Position numbers and translations under genes: made by a program. Below are positions 16,252 through 26,350 of a DNA stretch of 43,227 nucleotides, piece after piece; position 1 is the stretch's first letter, and every line of letters starts with the position of its first letter. The notes beneath the pieces are model-generated. The model saw only the letters and a list, made by a program, of their open reading frames with translations. It did no database searches and was not told the DNA's origin. This DNA is from Chloroflexota bacterium (GTDB lineage Bacteria > Chloroflexota > Limnocylindria > QHBO01), in assembly GCA_013816405.1 (NCBI GenBank), contig JACDEL010000006.1, forward strand, positions 24,794 through 68,020. The letters are read 5' to 3'.

Positions 16252-16259
16252 TGGTGCGC

Positions 16260-16265
16260 TAGACT
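16260..16265 (+). promoter_or_regulatory. -10 box of pyrG
   Basis: TAGACT in the divergent ubiA-like/pyrG intergenic region, leaving a leader of about 80 nt before the pyrG ATG at 16351. No attenuator-like hairpin with a T-run was found in that leader. Confidence 0.35.
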
Positions 16266-16326
16266 GACCTCCCGAGTACGGCGTTGGCGTCCGGTGCTCG
16301 CGTGTTCCTTTTGAAGGCACGCTTGA

Positions 16327-18051
<1,725 letters not shown>

Positions 18052-18055
18052 GCCG

Positions 18056-19630
18056 ATGAGCCCGCGCGCCGTCGCCGCTCGTAAGGCGGCCTTCGACCGG
18101 TCTGCCTACGAGCGCGACCTTGGCGCCTTCATCGGCGAGCGTGAGGAGGAGCTGTACCAGCACGGCGCCGGCCTGCACGATGAGCTTGCCCTCGGACCGA
18201 TCTACGAGCGCCATGCGTCGCTGTTCAGCCTTCCCATTGTCGATGCCCTGCGACGCCTGCTCGACGCCGGTGGCCCGGAGACCGGCCACAACCGCGCCCT
18301 GCTGGCAGCCGCCACCGACGGGTACATCGAGCGAGAGACCGCCGAGCTGACTGACGCCATCGGGACCGCCGAGGCGACCGCCGTCGTCGTCTGGCGTGGC
18401 GAGTCGATCCCGTATCGGGGCCTTCGCAACCGGATCAGCGAGATCAGCGGCCGCGCTGAACGGAATGGCCTGTACGCCTCGTACCTGGAGGCGGAGGAGG
18501 CCCTGAACCCGATCCGTCGGCAGCGATTCGATCGGATCGGCGGCCTGGCCCGCGACCTCGGCTACGGCGACTACGTGGAGCTGATCAAGACCACCCGCGG
18601 CTTCGACCCCGACGAGCTGGCAGTCGGGCTGCGTGGCTTCCTCGGCGAATCGGAGACGCCCTACTTCGCGGCCCTGCGACGCTACCTTGCGCGCATCGAG
18701 ATCGAACAGGGCGATGCGAGCCTCGCCGACCTTTGGTTCCTGATGCGCGGCAGCGGCTGGGACAACTGGTTCGATGGGCGGCGGATCCTCACGGTCCTGG
18801 GTGCGACGCTCCGCGGTCTCGGCATCGAGCTACGGGACCAGCCCGGCGCGACGCTGGACGTGGAGCCGCGGCCGAACAAGTCGCCACGCGCATTCGTGGC
18901 GGTCGTGAATGCCCCGCGCGACGTTCGCCTCGTGATCCAGCCGCGCGGGGGATGGGATGACTACGGCGCGGTGCTGCACGAGGCGGGGCACCTAGAGCAC
19001 TTCCTGCACGTCGACCCTGATCTGCCCGTGTCGCTGCGCGAGCTGGGTGATGCAAGCGTCACGGAGGGCTACGCCATGACCTTCGAACGGCTGCTGGCCG
19101 AGCCCGAGTGGCTGGTCGCGGAGATCGGCATGCCGGCCGAGCACGCGGCCTCCTTCGCCGACTTCTTCTCGCTCTACCACCTCGTCCTGCTGCGCTCGCT
19201 AGCCGCGCGTCACCTGCACGAGCTCCGCATGCATCGAGGTGGCGACGAGGTGGTGCATCGGGCCACCTACGCTGGGCTTGCCGGCCTGCTGACTGGGGTG
19301 CGCGAGCCGGAGGAGCGCTACCTGGTCATCGACGACGGCATGTACGCCGCTTCATACCTGCGCTGCTCCATGCTGGACGCGGCGCTGACCGACTACCTCA
19401 TCGCACGGCACGGCAACACCTGGTGGCGCTCCGCAGCCGCCGGCGAGACGCTCAAGCGAGCGTGGAGTCGGGGACAGGAATGGAACGCCGAACAGGTGGT
19501 TGCACATCTCGGGTATGATTCCCTCGACTGGCGACCGGTCGTGCGTCAGATTCGGGCCAAGCTCGTCGGCGAGATGAGCGGCTATGGCGGGCCCAACATC
19601 ACCACTCGCGCAGGGACCCGTAAGGTCTGA
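18056..19630 (+). CDS. M3-like zinc metallopeptidase (HEAGH)
   Basis: A 524-residue, mostly helical protein with the gluzincin motif HEAGH in AVLHEAGHLEHF and a downstream zinc-ligand Glu in SVTEGYAMTFERLL. The arrangement resembles M3/M32-type oligopeptidases, which cleave short peptides in the cytoplasm. No signal peptide is seen. Several YEPEERY-like aromatic segments near the C-terminus would line the deep cleft of that fold. It sits 4 nt after pyrG; the link is positional only. Assignment to a particular M3 subfamily would need a profile search. Confidence 0.75.
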   Translation: MSPRAVAARKAAFDRSAYERDLGAFIGEREEELYQHGAGLHDELALGPIYERHASLFSLPIVDALRRLLDAGGPETGHNRALLAAATDGYIERETAELTDAIGTAEATAVVVWRGESIPYRGLRNRISEISGRAERNGLYASYLEAEEALNPIRRQRFDRIGGLARDLGYGDYVELIKTTRGFDPDELAVGLRGFLGESETPYFAALRRYLARIEIEQGDASLADLWFLMRGSGWDNWFDGRRILTVLGATLRGLGIELRDQPGATLDVEPRPNKSPRAFVAVVNAPRDVRLVIQPRGGWDDYGAVLHEAGHLEHFLHVDPDLPVSLRELGDASVTEGYAMTFERLLAEPEWLVAEIGMPAEHAASFADFFSLYHLVLLRSLAARHLHELRMHRGGDEVVHRATYAGLAGLLTGVREPEERYLVIDDGMYAASYLRCSMLDAALTDYLIARHGNTWWRSAAAGETLKRAWSRGQEWNAEQVVAHLGYDSLDWRPVVRQIRAKLVGEMSGYGGPNITTRAGTRKV

Positions 19631-19755
19631 CCGGTCATCCGCCCGCGCGTCCCCCCGGACGAGAGCCACACGCTTCCGCGTGGTCCCGCAGAACCTCGCC
19701 CGACTGCGACGTTCGCTACCCAGATTTTCTTCTGATCGAGGTTACAGGCACCCCA

Positions 19756-21228
19756 ATGAACGACGAAACCCGCTCCCAGCGCCGCGGTCGGCCACGACGC
19801 AGACCCGATGGAGGAGGCCCGCGCCGGCAGGCGCCGCGCCCGGTCTACCAGGGTCGGCGCAACAACTACGCGACCGGCGGCTACTCGTCTATCTTCGCCG
19901 GCCCGTTTCCCCGCGAGGGCGACGGGACCGACGAGGGCTGGAACCTCGCCGACCTCCAGGCCCGCAGCCTGGAGGAGCTTCGCGAGCTGGGCAGTGAGCT
20001 GGGCGTCGAGGGAGCCGACGAGCTCGACCACTCCGACCTCGTCCTGAAGCTGCTCGACGTCGTGCCGCTCACCCCGGCGCAGCCTCGCCTCGACCAGAAC
20101 ACCGAGCCGGGGATCGCGACCGGAGTTCTCGAGATCGTGGACGAGGGGTTCGCCTTCCTGCGCCGACACGGCGTCATGCCCTCCAACGACGACATCTACG
20201 TCAGCTCGTCGCAGGTCCGCCGCTTTGGGCTGCGGACCGGGGACAAGGTCGAGGGACAGACGCGTCCCCCGAAGGACCAGGAGAAGTACTGGGGCCTGCT
20301 GCGGGTCGACACCGTCAACGGCGTTGATCCCGACACCGCTCGCCGGCGTCCGTACTTCGACACGCTGGTGCCGGTCTTCCCGGACGAGATGTTCGACATC
20401 GAGACCGATCAGAAGAACCTGACCCAGCGCCTGATCAACCTGATCAGCCCGATCGGCAAGGGCCAGCGTGGGCTGATCCTCTCACCGGCCAAGGCGGGCA
20501 AGACGACCGTCCTCAAGCACATCGCTGCTGGGATCACCGACAACTACCCCGAGGCCGTCCTGATGGTCGCCCTGATCGGCGAGCGGCCAGAAGAGGTCAC
20601 CGACATGAGTCGGAGCGTCAAGGGCGAGATCTTTGCCTCAACCTTCGACGAGCCGACCGAGAACCACACTCGCGTCGCCGAGATGTGCCTTGAGATCGCC
20701 AAGCGCCAGGTCGAGACGGGCCGCGACGTCGTGGTCCTGCTGGACTCGATCACGCGCCTGGCACGTGCCTACAACCTGGCACTGCCGGCGTCCGGCAAGA
20801 CGCTGTCGGGTGGCGTCGACCCCATCGCCCTCTACCCGCCCAAGCGCTTCTTCGGCGCCGCTCGCAACATCGAGGGCGGCGGCAGCCTGACGATCATCGC
20901 CACCTGCCTGGTCGACACCGGCTCGCGCATGGATGACGTCATCTACGAGGAGTTCAAGGGGACCGGTAACATGGAGCTGGCGCTCGACCGCAAGCTGTCG
21001 GAGAAGCGGATCTTCCCGGCCATCGACGTCCTCCGCTCCGGCACCCGCCGCGAGGAGCTCCTGCTCGACGAGAACACACTGCGCATGATCTGGACGATGC
21101 GCCGCATGCTCTCCGCGGTCGGCCCCAACGAGGGGATCGAGCTGCTGATGCAGCGGCTCGGCAAGACGACGAACAACGCCGAGTTCCTCGTCTCCCTCAG
21201 CAAGAGCGTCGAAGCCTCCGAGCGCTGA
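19756..21228 (+). CDS. rho: transcription termination factor Rho
   Basis: A 490-residue hexameric RNA helicase that releases RNA polymerase. The N-terminus (1-40) is Arg/Gly-rich and disordered, as in Actinobacteria and Chloroflexota. The primary RNA-binding CSD is at about 118-170 ([31 protein letters not shown]). The ATPase core has Walker A SPAKAGKT at 243-250, Walker [11 protein letters not shown] and [20 protein letters not shown]. Walker A has SPAKAGKT where PPRAGKT is more usual. A 125-nt leader precedes the ATG; it holds a small CACGC-TTCC-GCGTG hairpin. I saw no clear autoregulatory site. Confidence 0.97.
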   Translation: MNDETRSQRRGRPRRRPDGGGPRRQAPRPVYQGRRNNYATGGYSSIFAGPFPREGDGTDEGWNLADLQARSLEELRELGSELGVEGADELDHSDLVLKLLDVVPLTPAQPRLDQNTEPGIATGVLEIVDEGFAFLRRHGVMPSNDDIYVSSSQVRRFGLRTGDKVEGQTRPPKDQEKYWGLLRVDTVNGVDPDTARRRPYFDTLVPVFPDEMFDIETDQKNLTQRLINLISPIGKGQRGLILSPAKAGKTTVLKHIAAGITDNYPEAVLMVALIGERPEEVTDMSRSVKGEIFASTFDEPTENHTRVAEMCLEIAKRQVETGRDVVVLLDSITRLARAYNLALPASGKTLSGGVDPIALYPPKRFFGAARNIEGGGSLTIIATCLVDTGSRMDDVIYEEFKGTGNMELALDRKLSEKRIFPAIDVLRSGTRREELLLDENTLRMIWTMRRMLSAVGPNEGIELLMQRLGKTTNNAEFLVSLSKSVEASER

Positions 21229-21242
21229 CCCGGCCGCGTCCC

Positions 21243-22616
21243 ATGCTGCAGTCCGCGCGTCGCCAGTTCGCCGCGCTGCTCGGGAGCGCCGTGCTGCTCT
21301 CGGCCTGCGGCCCCGCCACTCCCAGTCCCAGCGTCGGGGAATCGGTTGCACCATCAGCATCGATGGCGGCAAGCTCCGGCGCCGGTGAGGTGGTCCCGGC
21401 GCCCGGCTCGTCGAGCACGGTCTACGAGCCGAATCCCGGCGCCATCGTCGTGGCGATCGATCCCGGCCACGGCGGCTGCCTCGACTGGGGCGTCCCGGAC
21501 CCGCAGGAGCGAGGTGCCGCGTTCAGCGAGAAGGTGATGGCCCTCGCCATCGGCCTCGAGCTTAAGCGCCTGCTCGAGGAGCAGGGCATCACGGTGGTCA
21601 TGACCAGAGAGTCCGATGTGGCGCTGGCCGGTGACGACTATCCCGACCTGGGCTGCAACGGGCCGCCGTTCCGCGACGTGAACGGCGACGGCGAGACGGG
21701 CTTCGACCCGGAGGGCAAGACACGCACCCACGATGAGCTGCAGGCGCGCCTGGACCTCGTCAACCTGGCGCGCGCCGACCTGCTGGTCAGCATCCACATC
21801 AACTCGCTCACCCAGAACGGTGTCGTCTTCGAGATCGCGGCCACCCAGACCTACTACACCGATGAGACCCCATGGGGCGTCAGCGCCACCCAGCACCTTG
21901 CCCAGCAGGTGCAGGACGGCGTCGTTGGGGCGATGGACCGTGCCGCGCCGTATGAGCGCCAGGACCGCGCCATCTCCGCAGTCAACTTTTTCATCGTGGC
22001 GCCGCCACTCTTCGCGACGACCCCGGATCGTCCGGACCCCACCAAGCAGCCGAGGCGTGGCGCGCTCATGCCCGCGGTGCTGACCGAGGTCGGCTCCATC
22101 ACGCTGGCCGCCGAGCATGACCTGCTGCTGTCATCCGCGGGGCAGGCTGCCGCCGCGCAGGGGATCGCCAGCGGTTTTGACGGCTACTTCGCAAATCGGC
22201 CGCTGGCGGCGCGCTTCGACGCGCTCATCCCGCTCGGGGAGGCTGGGCTCGTCCCAACCGCCGTGGGTGGTAGCGGACCGCCGTTCTGGGGCACAGGAGT
22301 GCGCCGTGCCGAGCTGTCCGTTGGGGTTCCGATGCGGGTGACCAACACAGGCACGAAGCCGTGGCCGGACGATCTTCGAGTGATCGCTGGCTGGGAGCTG
22401 AGCACCGAGCCATATCTCCGTCAGGCCCCCGCTGCGCTCGACGATATCGGCCTTGATGTCCCTCCGCTTGCGCCGGGCGAATCGGTCGTGCTGGTGGTCA
22501 AGCTCGATGTTCCGGTCTCGGAACGGGGGATGTTGTGGATCACACTGGGGAACGGGGTGGCGTCGCTCGATGACTTGGGATCAGCCCCCCTTCAGCTGTC
22601 CACGGAAGGGCCATAG
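21243..22616 (+). CDS. N-acetylmuramoyl-L-alanine amidase, lipoprotein (Amidase_3)
   Basis: 457 residues starting 14 nt after rho. A lipoprotein signal peptide ends in LLSAC with the lipidated Cys22, followed by a Ser/Pro-rich linker. The Amidase_3 domain begins near residue 68: AIDPGHGG with zinc-ligand His76, DLLVSIHINS, and a late Glu in LTEVGSITLAAEHDLL. It cleaves the amide between MurNAc and the stem peptide during wall remodelling. A C-terminal region from about 330 (GTGVRRAELSVGVPMRVTNTG) looks like an Ig-like or NBD94-type beta domain, perhaps wall-binding. The M23 peptidase that follows is a likely functional partner. Confidence 0.88.
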   Translation: MLQSARRQFAALLGSAVLLSACGPATPSPSVGESVAPSASMAASSGAGEVVPAPGSSSTVYEPNPGAIVVAIDPGHGGCLDWGVPDPQERGAAFSEKVMALAIGLELKRLLEEQGITVVMTRESDVALAGDDYPDLGCNGPPFRDVNGDGETGFDPEGKTRTHDELQARLDLVNLARADLLVSIHINSLTQNGVVFEIAATQTYYTDETPWGVSATQHLAQQVQDGVVGAMDRAAPYERQDRAISAVNFFIVAPPLFATTPDRPDPTKQPRRGALMPAVLTEVGSITLAAEHDLLLSSAGQAAAAQGIASGFDGYFANRPLAARFDALIPLGEAGLVPTAVGGSGPPFWGTGVRRAELSVGVPMRVTNTGTKPWPDDLRVIAGWELSTEPYLRQAPAALDDIGLDVPPLAPGESVVLVVKLDVPVSERGMLWITLGNGVASLDDLGSAPLQLSTEGP

Positions 22617-22689
22617 GACTCCGATAGGACTGCTAGCCTCAGCCGAATGGGGGCGCGCCGCAAGGTTGACCGGGTCTTCGCGCCGCTGC

Positions 22690-22695
22690 TACCAT
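22690..22695 (+). promoter_or_regulatory. -10 box upstream of the M23 peptidase
   Basis: TACCAT in GCTACCATCGG, the same word seen before obg and DUF2203. The GTG at 22718 would then have a 5' UTR of about 15-18 nt. Confidence 0.4.
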
Positions 22696-22717
22696 CGGTG
22701 CGCACGACTCGCAGCCG

Positions 22718-23548
22718 GTGTCGTCGCCCATGCCGGCAGAAGAGCGGGGTCGGGCACCAGACAGACCAAGGAATGCAACCGCGGGAGCTTCTGTATTGCC
22801 CGATAAGCGACGGCCTTCTCGCCGCGCGACCGACGAGCGACCAACTGCACGAGCGGTCTCACATCTCGCCGTGCTCGCCCTCATCGCGGTGACCGTCATC
22901 GTCGGTGTGCAGGCCACGACCGAAGACGCAACCACAGGCAGCACTCATCGTGGCTTCCCGTTCGGCCTCATCGCCGTGGCACAGGGAGCTGACGCGGCGT
23001 CGCTGGAGCAGCAGGCGGTCCGCTACGACCTGGTGCCGCAGCCGCAAAGCCCAGAGCCGATGCCCGACCGGGGCGCTCGCGCCGAACTGCCCGTGATCAC
23101 ACCCCTTCCCACGCCGGTCGCTCCGCCGCTTCCTCCACCCCCGCCCGCCCCGAAGCCCGTCTACGTCAAGGCGGCACCGGTCGTTGGCACGGGACAGCTC
23201 CAATGGCCCGTCCGCGGCGGCGTGATCACCCAGTACTACAGCTCGTACCACCGGGCGCTCGACATCGCGGCGCCGACGGGCAGCAAGGTGATCGCGGCAG
23301 ATGCCGGAACCGTGACTTGGTCCGGCTGGAAGAACAACGGCGGCGGACTGGTGATCGCCATCGATCACGGCAACGGGATCGTTACCGTTTACAACCATCT
23401 CGGTAGCCTGTGGGTCGCTGCCGGCACGGCGGTTGCGGCCGGACAGGGGATCGCTGCCGTGGGCTGCACCGGCGTCTGCACCGGGCCACACGTCCACTTC
23501 GAGGTGATCGTCGGCGGGGTCATCGTCAATCCCCTCCGCTACCTCTAG
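22718..23548 (+). CDS. M23-family peptidoglycan endopeptidase, membrane-anchored
   Basis: 276 residues from GTG at 22718; the ATG at 22730 is an alternative. A basic cytoplasmic N-terminus (1-46), one membrane helix at about 48-65, a Pro-rich spacer (123-150), then the LytM domain. Zinc ligands are visible as His178 and Asp182 in YHRALDIAAPTG and the HxH of GPHVHFEV. Such enzymes cut peptide cross-bridges, or activate amidases when degenerate; here all ligands are present. It follows a peptidoglycan amidase, so both probably act in cell-wall remodelling. Confidence 0.88.
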   Translation: MSSPMPAEERGRAPDRPRNATAGASVLPDKRRPSRRATDERPTARAVSHLAVLALIAVTVIVGVQATTEDATTGSTHRGFPFGLIAVAQGADAASLEQQAVRYDLVPQPQSPEPMPDRGARAELPVITPLPTPVAPPLPPPPPAPKPVYVKAAPVVGTGQLQWPVRGGVITQYYSSYHRALDIAAPTGSKVIAADAGTVTWSGWKNNGGGLVIAIDHGNGIVTVYNHLGSLWVAAGTAVAAGQGIAAVGCTGVCTGPHVHFEVIVGGVIVNPLRYL

Positions 23549-23567
23549 CCCCATTCGCACGCGCGGC

Positions 23568-23584
23568 GCCGGTCCTCGACCGGC
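23568..23584 (+). terminator. hairpin after the M23 gene
   Basis: GCCGGTC-CTC-GACCGGC, a perfect 7-bp stem with a 3-nt loop, about 20 nt after the M23 stop and ahead of the obg promoter. No T-run follows, so it is a weak or Rho-assisted terminator candidate. Confidence 0.35.
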
Positions 23585-23607
23585 CAGGGTTGCGCCAATC
23601 TCGTCGC

Positions 23608-23613
23608 TACCAT
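23608..23613 (+). promoter_or_regulatory. -10 box, probably leaderless obg promoter
   Basis: TACCAT followed by 9 nt and then the ATG at 23623, with no Shine-Dalgarno. The layout is identical to the DUF2203 promoter. Confidence 0.45.
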
Positions 23614-23622
23614 CGGTCACCC

Positions 23623-24921
23623 ATGTTCGCTGACCAGGTTCGGATCCTCGTGGCCGGCGGCGCCGGTGGCGATGGATCGGCCTCGTTTCGGCATGAGGCT
23701 CACGTTCCTCGCGGGGGACCCGATGGGGGGGATGGCGGCTCGGGCGGCTCGGTCGTGCTGGTCGTCGATGCCGGCATGACCACGCTTGGCGACCTGCGCC
23801 ACCATCGGCACCATCGGGCCACGCCGGGCGGTCGCGGCGCCGGCCGCAAGGCGCACGGCAAGAACGCCTCTGACGTGCTCGTGCCTGTTCCACCCGGCAC
23901 CGTCGTCCGGCTGGCGGCCACCGGCAACGAATCCGACCCCGACGGCTCGCTCCTGGGCGAGCTCCTGGCGCCGGGGGAGCGGCTGGTGGTCGCCAGTGGC
24001 GGGCGCGGCGGACGCGGCAACGTTCATTTCGTCAGCTCCACGCACCAGGCGCCGACGCATGCCCAGAAGGGCGAGCCGGGCGAATCGCGCTGGGTCGAGC
24101 TCGAGCTGAAGCTGATCGCCGATATCGGCCTGGTGGGCGCTCCCAACGCCGGGAAATCCTCGCTGCTTGCCGCGCTGACCGCGGCCACGCCGGAGGTCGG
24201 GGACTATCCATTCACCACGATCTCCCCCAACCTGGGCGTGATCGAGCTCGACGAGGAGCGTCGCGCAGTGATCGCCGACCTGCCTGGACTGATCGAGGGT
24301 GCCTCCGAGGGTCGGGGGCTCGGGCACGCCTTCCTGCGCCACGCAGAGCGGACCCGGGTGCTGGTGGCGGTGGTCGACGGTGCCGCGGCCGATCCACTCG
24401 GCGAATGGCAGGCCGTTGAGGGCGAGCTTCGCGAGCACGATCCGTCGCTCATGGACAGGCCGATGCCGATGGTCGTCACCAAGCAGGACCTGCCCGAGGT
24501 GCATGCCGCCTGGCCCGCGATGCGCCGGACGCTGCGGACAATCGGTGCTCAGCCGATCGCCGTCTCCGCGCACGCCGGTACCGGCGTGCCGGAGCTGCGG
24601 AGGGCAATGACCGAGGCGCTCGACGAGGCCCAGCTCCGTTCCGCAGCGGAGCCATTGCCGGGGGCGGTGCGCCTGCATCGGTTCGACCCGCTCGACGCCG
24701 GATGGCAGGTGATCGCCGAGTCCGATGGCCTCAGGGTGCGGGGCCGCCGCATCGAGACGACTGCCGCACGGACCAATTTCGAGAACGACGAATCGCGCGA
24801 TCGATTCCAGCGCACCTTGGAGCGGATGGGGATCGATGCCGAGCTGCGACGCCTGGGAGCGCGCAGCGGAACCATGGTCCGCATCGGCTCGGTCGAGCTG
24901 GAGTGGGGGGACGAGGATTGA
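23623..24921 (+). CDS. obg: Obg/CgtA GTPase
   Basis: The ORF-track start overlaps the M23 gene; the ATG at 23623 (MFADQVRILVAGG) begins the Obg fold exactly and gives 432 residues. The glycine-rich Obg domain covers 1-158, and the G domain has P-loop GAPNAGKSS at 172-180, G2 around TTISP, and G3 DLPGLIEGASEGRGLGHAFLRH. G4 reads TKQD where NKxD is usual, a mild deviation. The C-terminal OCT domain ends in LEWGDE. Obg GTPases assist 50S ribosome assembly and stress responses. It overlaps nadD, and rsfS follows, a common ribosome-related cluster. Confidence 0.95.
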   Translation: MFADQVRILVAGGAGGDGSASFRHEAHVPRGGPDGGDGGSGGSVVLVVDAGMTTLGDLRHHRHHRATPGGRGAGRKAHGKNASDVLVPVPPGTVVRLAATGNESDPDGSLLGELLAPGERLVVASGGRGGRGNVHFVSSTHQAPTHAQKGEPGESRWVELELKLIADIGLVGAPNAGKSSLLAALTAATPEVGDYPFTTISPNLGVIELDEERRAVIADLPGLIEGASEGRGLGHAFLRHAERTRVLVAVVDGAAADPLGEWQAVEGELREHDPSLMDRPMPMVVTKQDLPEVHAAWPAMRRTLRTIGAQPIAVSAHAGTGVPELRRAMTEALDEAQLRSAAEPLPGAVRLHRFDPLDAGWQVIAESDGLRVRGRRIETTAARTNFENDESRDRFQRTLERMGIDAELRRLGARSGTMVRIGSVELEWGDED

Positions 24922-25610
24922 GGACCGCGGAGCGTGCCTCCGAGCCTCGCTTGGCTTCGCCCGAGACCGCCCCGCAACCCGGGCGAAGGGCCCGAGCCAG
25001 GAGGGTCGGGATCCTGGGCGGCACCTTCGACCCGCCGCACATCGGTCACCTCTGGCTGGCCACCCTGGCCGCCGACAGTCTTGGGCTCGGCCATGTCCTG
25101 CTCATGCCCGCCGCCCGACCGCCGCACAAGGGCCGCAAGGCGGTGAGCAACGCCGCCGACCGGGTGATGATGACCCGCCTGGCGATCAGTGGCGACCCGG
25201 GGCTGGACCTCTCGCTGGTCGAGATGGAGCGTCCCGGCCCGTCCTACACCGTCGACTCGCTGGTGCAGCTCCGTGCCCACCTGGGCGAGGAGGTCCGGCT
25301 GGTGCTGATCATGGCCTCGGACTCGTTCGCGGAGATCGAGACCTGGCGCGACCCTGATCGGCTGCTCGAGCTGGCGGACTGGGCCGTCGGGCCGCGTCCC
25401 GGCACCCCGCTGCCGAACCCCCAGGCGCTGCGCGAGCGCTTCGGTGCCGCGGCGGCCCGCATCCACCTGCTGGACGGTCCGTCGCTCGACGTCAGCAGCT
25501 CCGACATCCGCGCCCGGGTGGCGGCGGGTCGTCCCATCCGTTACCTTGTCCCGCGGGCCGTGGAGGAGCTGATCACGGCCCGGCGCCTGTATCGAAGGAG
25601 GAGACCATAG
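24918..25610 (+). CDS. nadD: nicotinate-nucleotide adenylyltransferase
   Basis: Makes nicotinic acid adenine dinucleotide in NAD synthesis. The core signature GILGGTFDPPHIGH carries the HxGH nucleotidyl-transfer motif, and DVSSSDIRARV is the ISSTxIR-type C-terminal motif. No ATG is usable near the N-terminus. The likely start is TTG at 24918, overlapping the obg stop as TTGA; GTG at 24903 inside obg is an alternative. The product is 230 residues, slightly long at the N-terminus because of a basic, Pro/Ala-rich extension before the Rossmann strand. obg-nadD-rsfS is a familiar gene order. Confidence 0.9.
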   Translation: MRTAERASEPRLASPETAPQPGRRARARRVGILGGTFDPPHIGHLWLATLAADSLGLGHVLLMPAARPPHKGRKAVSNAADRVMMTRLAISGDPGLDLSLVEMERPGPSYTVDSLVQLRAHLGEEVRLVLIMASDSFAEIETWRDPDRLLELADWAVGPRPGTPLPNPQALRERFGAAAARIHLLDGPSLDVSSSDIRARVAAGRPIRYLVPRAVEELITARRLYRRRRP

Positions 25611-25981
25611 AGGACCGCGCAGACGGGCTGACGGCGATCGATCCCGGCGATCTCGCGCATCGGATCGTGGACCTGGCCTCCGACAGGAAGGCGGTCGACA
25701 TCGTGATGCTCCGGACGACCGAGGTGACGACCATGGCCGACTACTTCGTCATCGGCACCGGCCGCAGCGACCGTCAGCTGCAGGCGCTGGCCAACGGGAT
25801 CATCGACGAGCTGCGCGACGAGGGGATCCGTCCACTGGGCGTCGAGGGCAAGGGTGCGGCCCGCTGGGTCCTGCTCGACTACGGCGCGGTGATCGTCCAC
25901 CTCTTCGCCCCCGAGGAGCGCGAGTACTACGGCCTCGAACGGCTGTGGAGCCACGCCGCGCAGGTCGTCCGGCTGGTCTGA
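25607..25981 (+). CDS. rsfS: ribosome silencing factor RsfS
   Basis: Binds L14 of the 50S subunit and blocks subunit joining under starvation. Family motifs are DRKAVDIVMLRTTEVTTMADYFVIGTG, SDRQLQALANGI and VLLDYGAVIVHLFAPEEREYYGLERLW. The ORF-track GTG at 25667 would remove part of the first helix (LAHRIVDLASDRKA). No ATG, GTG or TTG lies in frame further upstream. A strong AAGGAGGAG ends 3 nt before an ATA codon at 25607 that overlaps the nadD stop as ATAG. I therefore propose an AUA start, giving 124 residues; CTG at 25628 is an alternative. Confidence 0.9.
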   Translation: MEDRADGLTAIDPGDLAHRIVDLASDRKAVDIVMLRTTEVTTMADYFVIGTGRSDRQLQALANGIIDELRDEGIRPLGVEGKGAARWVLLDYGAVIVHLFAPEEREYYGLERLWSHAAQVVRLV

Positions 25982-25994
25982 CCTCGGCCGCAGG

Positions 25995-26000
25995 TACTAT
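25995..26000 (+). promoter_or_regulatory. -10 box upstream of the 26042 gene
   Basis: TACTAT about 42 nt before the ATG at 26042, in the gap after rsfS. Confidence 0.3.
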
Positions 26001-26041
26001 CCGGGTACCAGTCGGGGCACACCGGACCTCCTATTGAGCCG

Positions 26042-26341
26042 ATGGGGGGCCGCTTCCATGCTCAGCCCATGGACGAGCACGCCATCGAGTACACGAGCGA
26101 GGAAACGCAGGCGGAGTCATGCCGCTTCTGCGGCGGCGGCCTACTGACCAGCGTCTTCGACACCTCGTTCCGCGACACGGCCGCGGAGGAGCGACTCTTC
26201 TTCGCCATCCCCGGGGCCTTGTGCGTGCCATGCCGCCAGCTGTACGTCGACCGCCAGCTGATCGGGATCCTTGGCCTCTCCGAGTCGCAGTGCACGTTCG
26301 CCATCCAGAGCGACCGGGTCCTGCGCGCGGGCGCGGCCTAG
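26042..26341 (+). CDS. small zinc-finger protein, YgiT/MqsA-type
   Basis: A 99-residue protein with two CxxC pairs, CRFC near residue 27 and CVPC near 61, separated by about 33 residues. It then reads RQLYVDRQLIGILGL. This spacing resembles the YgiT-type zinc-binding domain found in MqsA-like antitoxins and in many stand-alone proteins. No helix-turn-helix follows and no toxin gene adjoins, so a toxin-antitoxin role is not supported. An internal ATG at 26069 (MDEHAIEYTSEE) is an alternative start. The gene ends 9 nt from the convergent holA stop. Confidence 0.6.
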   Translation: MGGRFHAQPMDEHAIEYTSEETQAESCRFCGGGLLTSVFDTSFRDTAAEERLFFAIPGALCVPCRQLYVDRQLIGILGLSESQCTFAIQSDRVLRAGAA

Positions 26342-26350
26342 GCCCATCCC

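Noticed and set aside
19631-19755. rho leader as a riboswitch or attenuator
   Set aside because: Only a 5-bp hairpin (CACGC-TTCC-GCGTG) is seen and no terminator; insufficient support.
26042-26341. MqsA-type antitoxin of a toxin-antitoxin pair
   Set aside because: No toxin gene adjoins and no DNA-binding domain follows the zinc finger.
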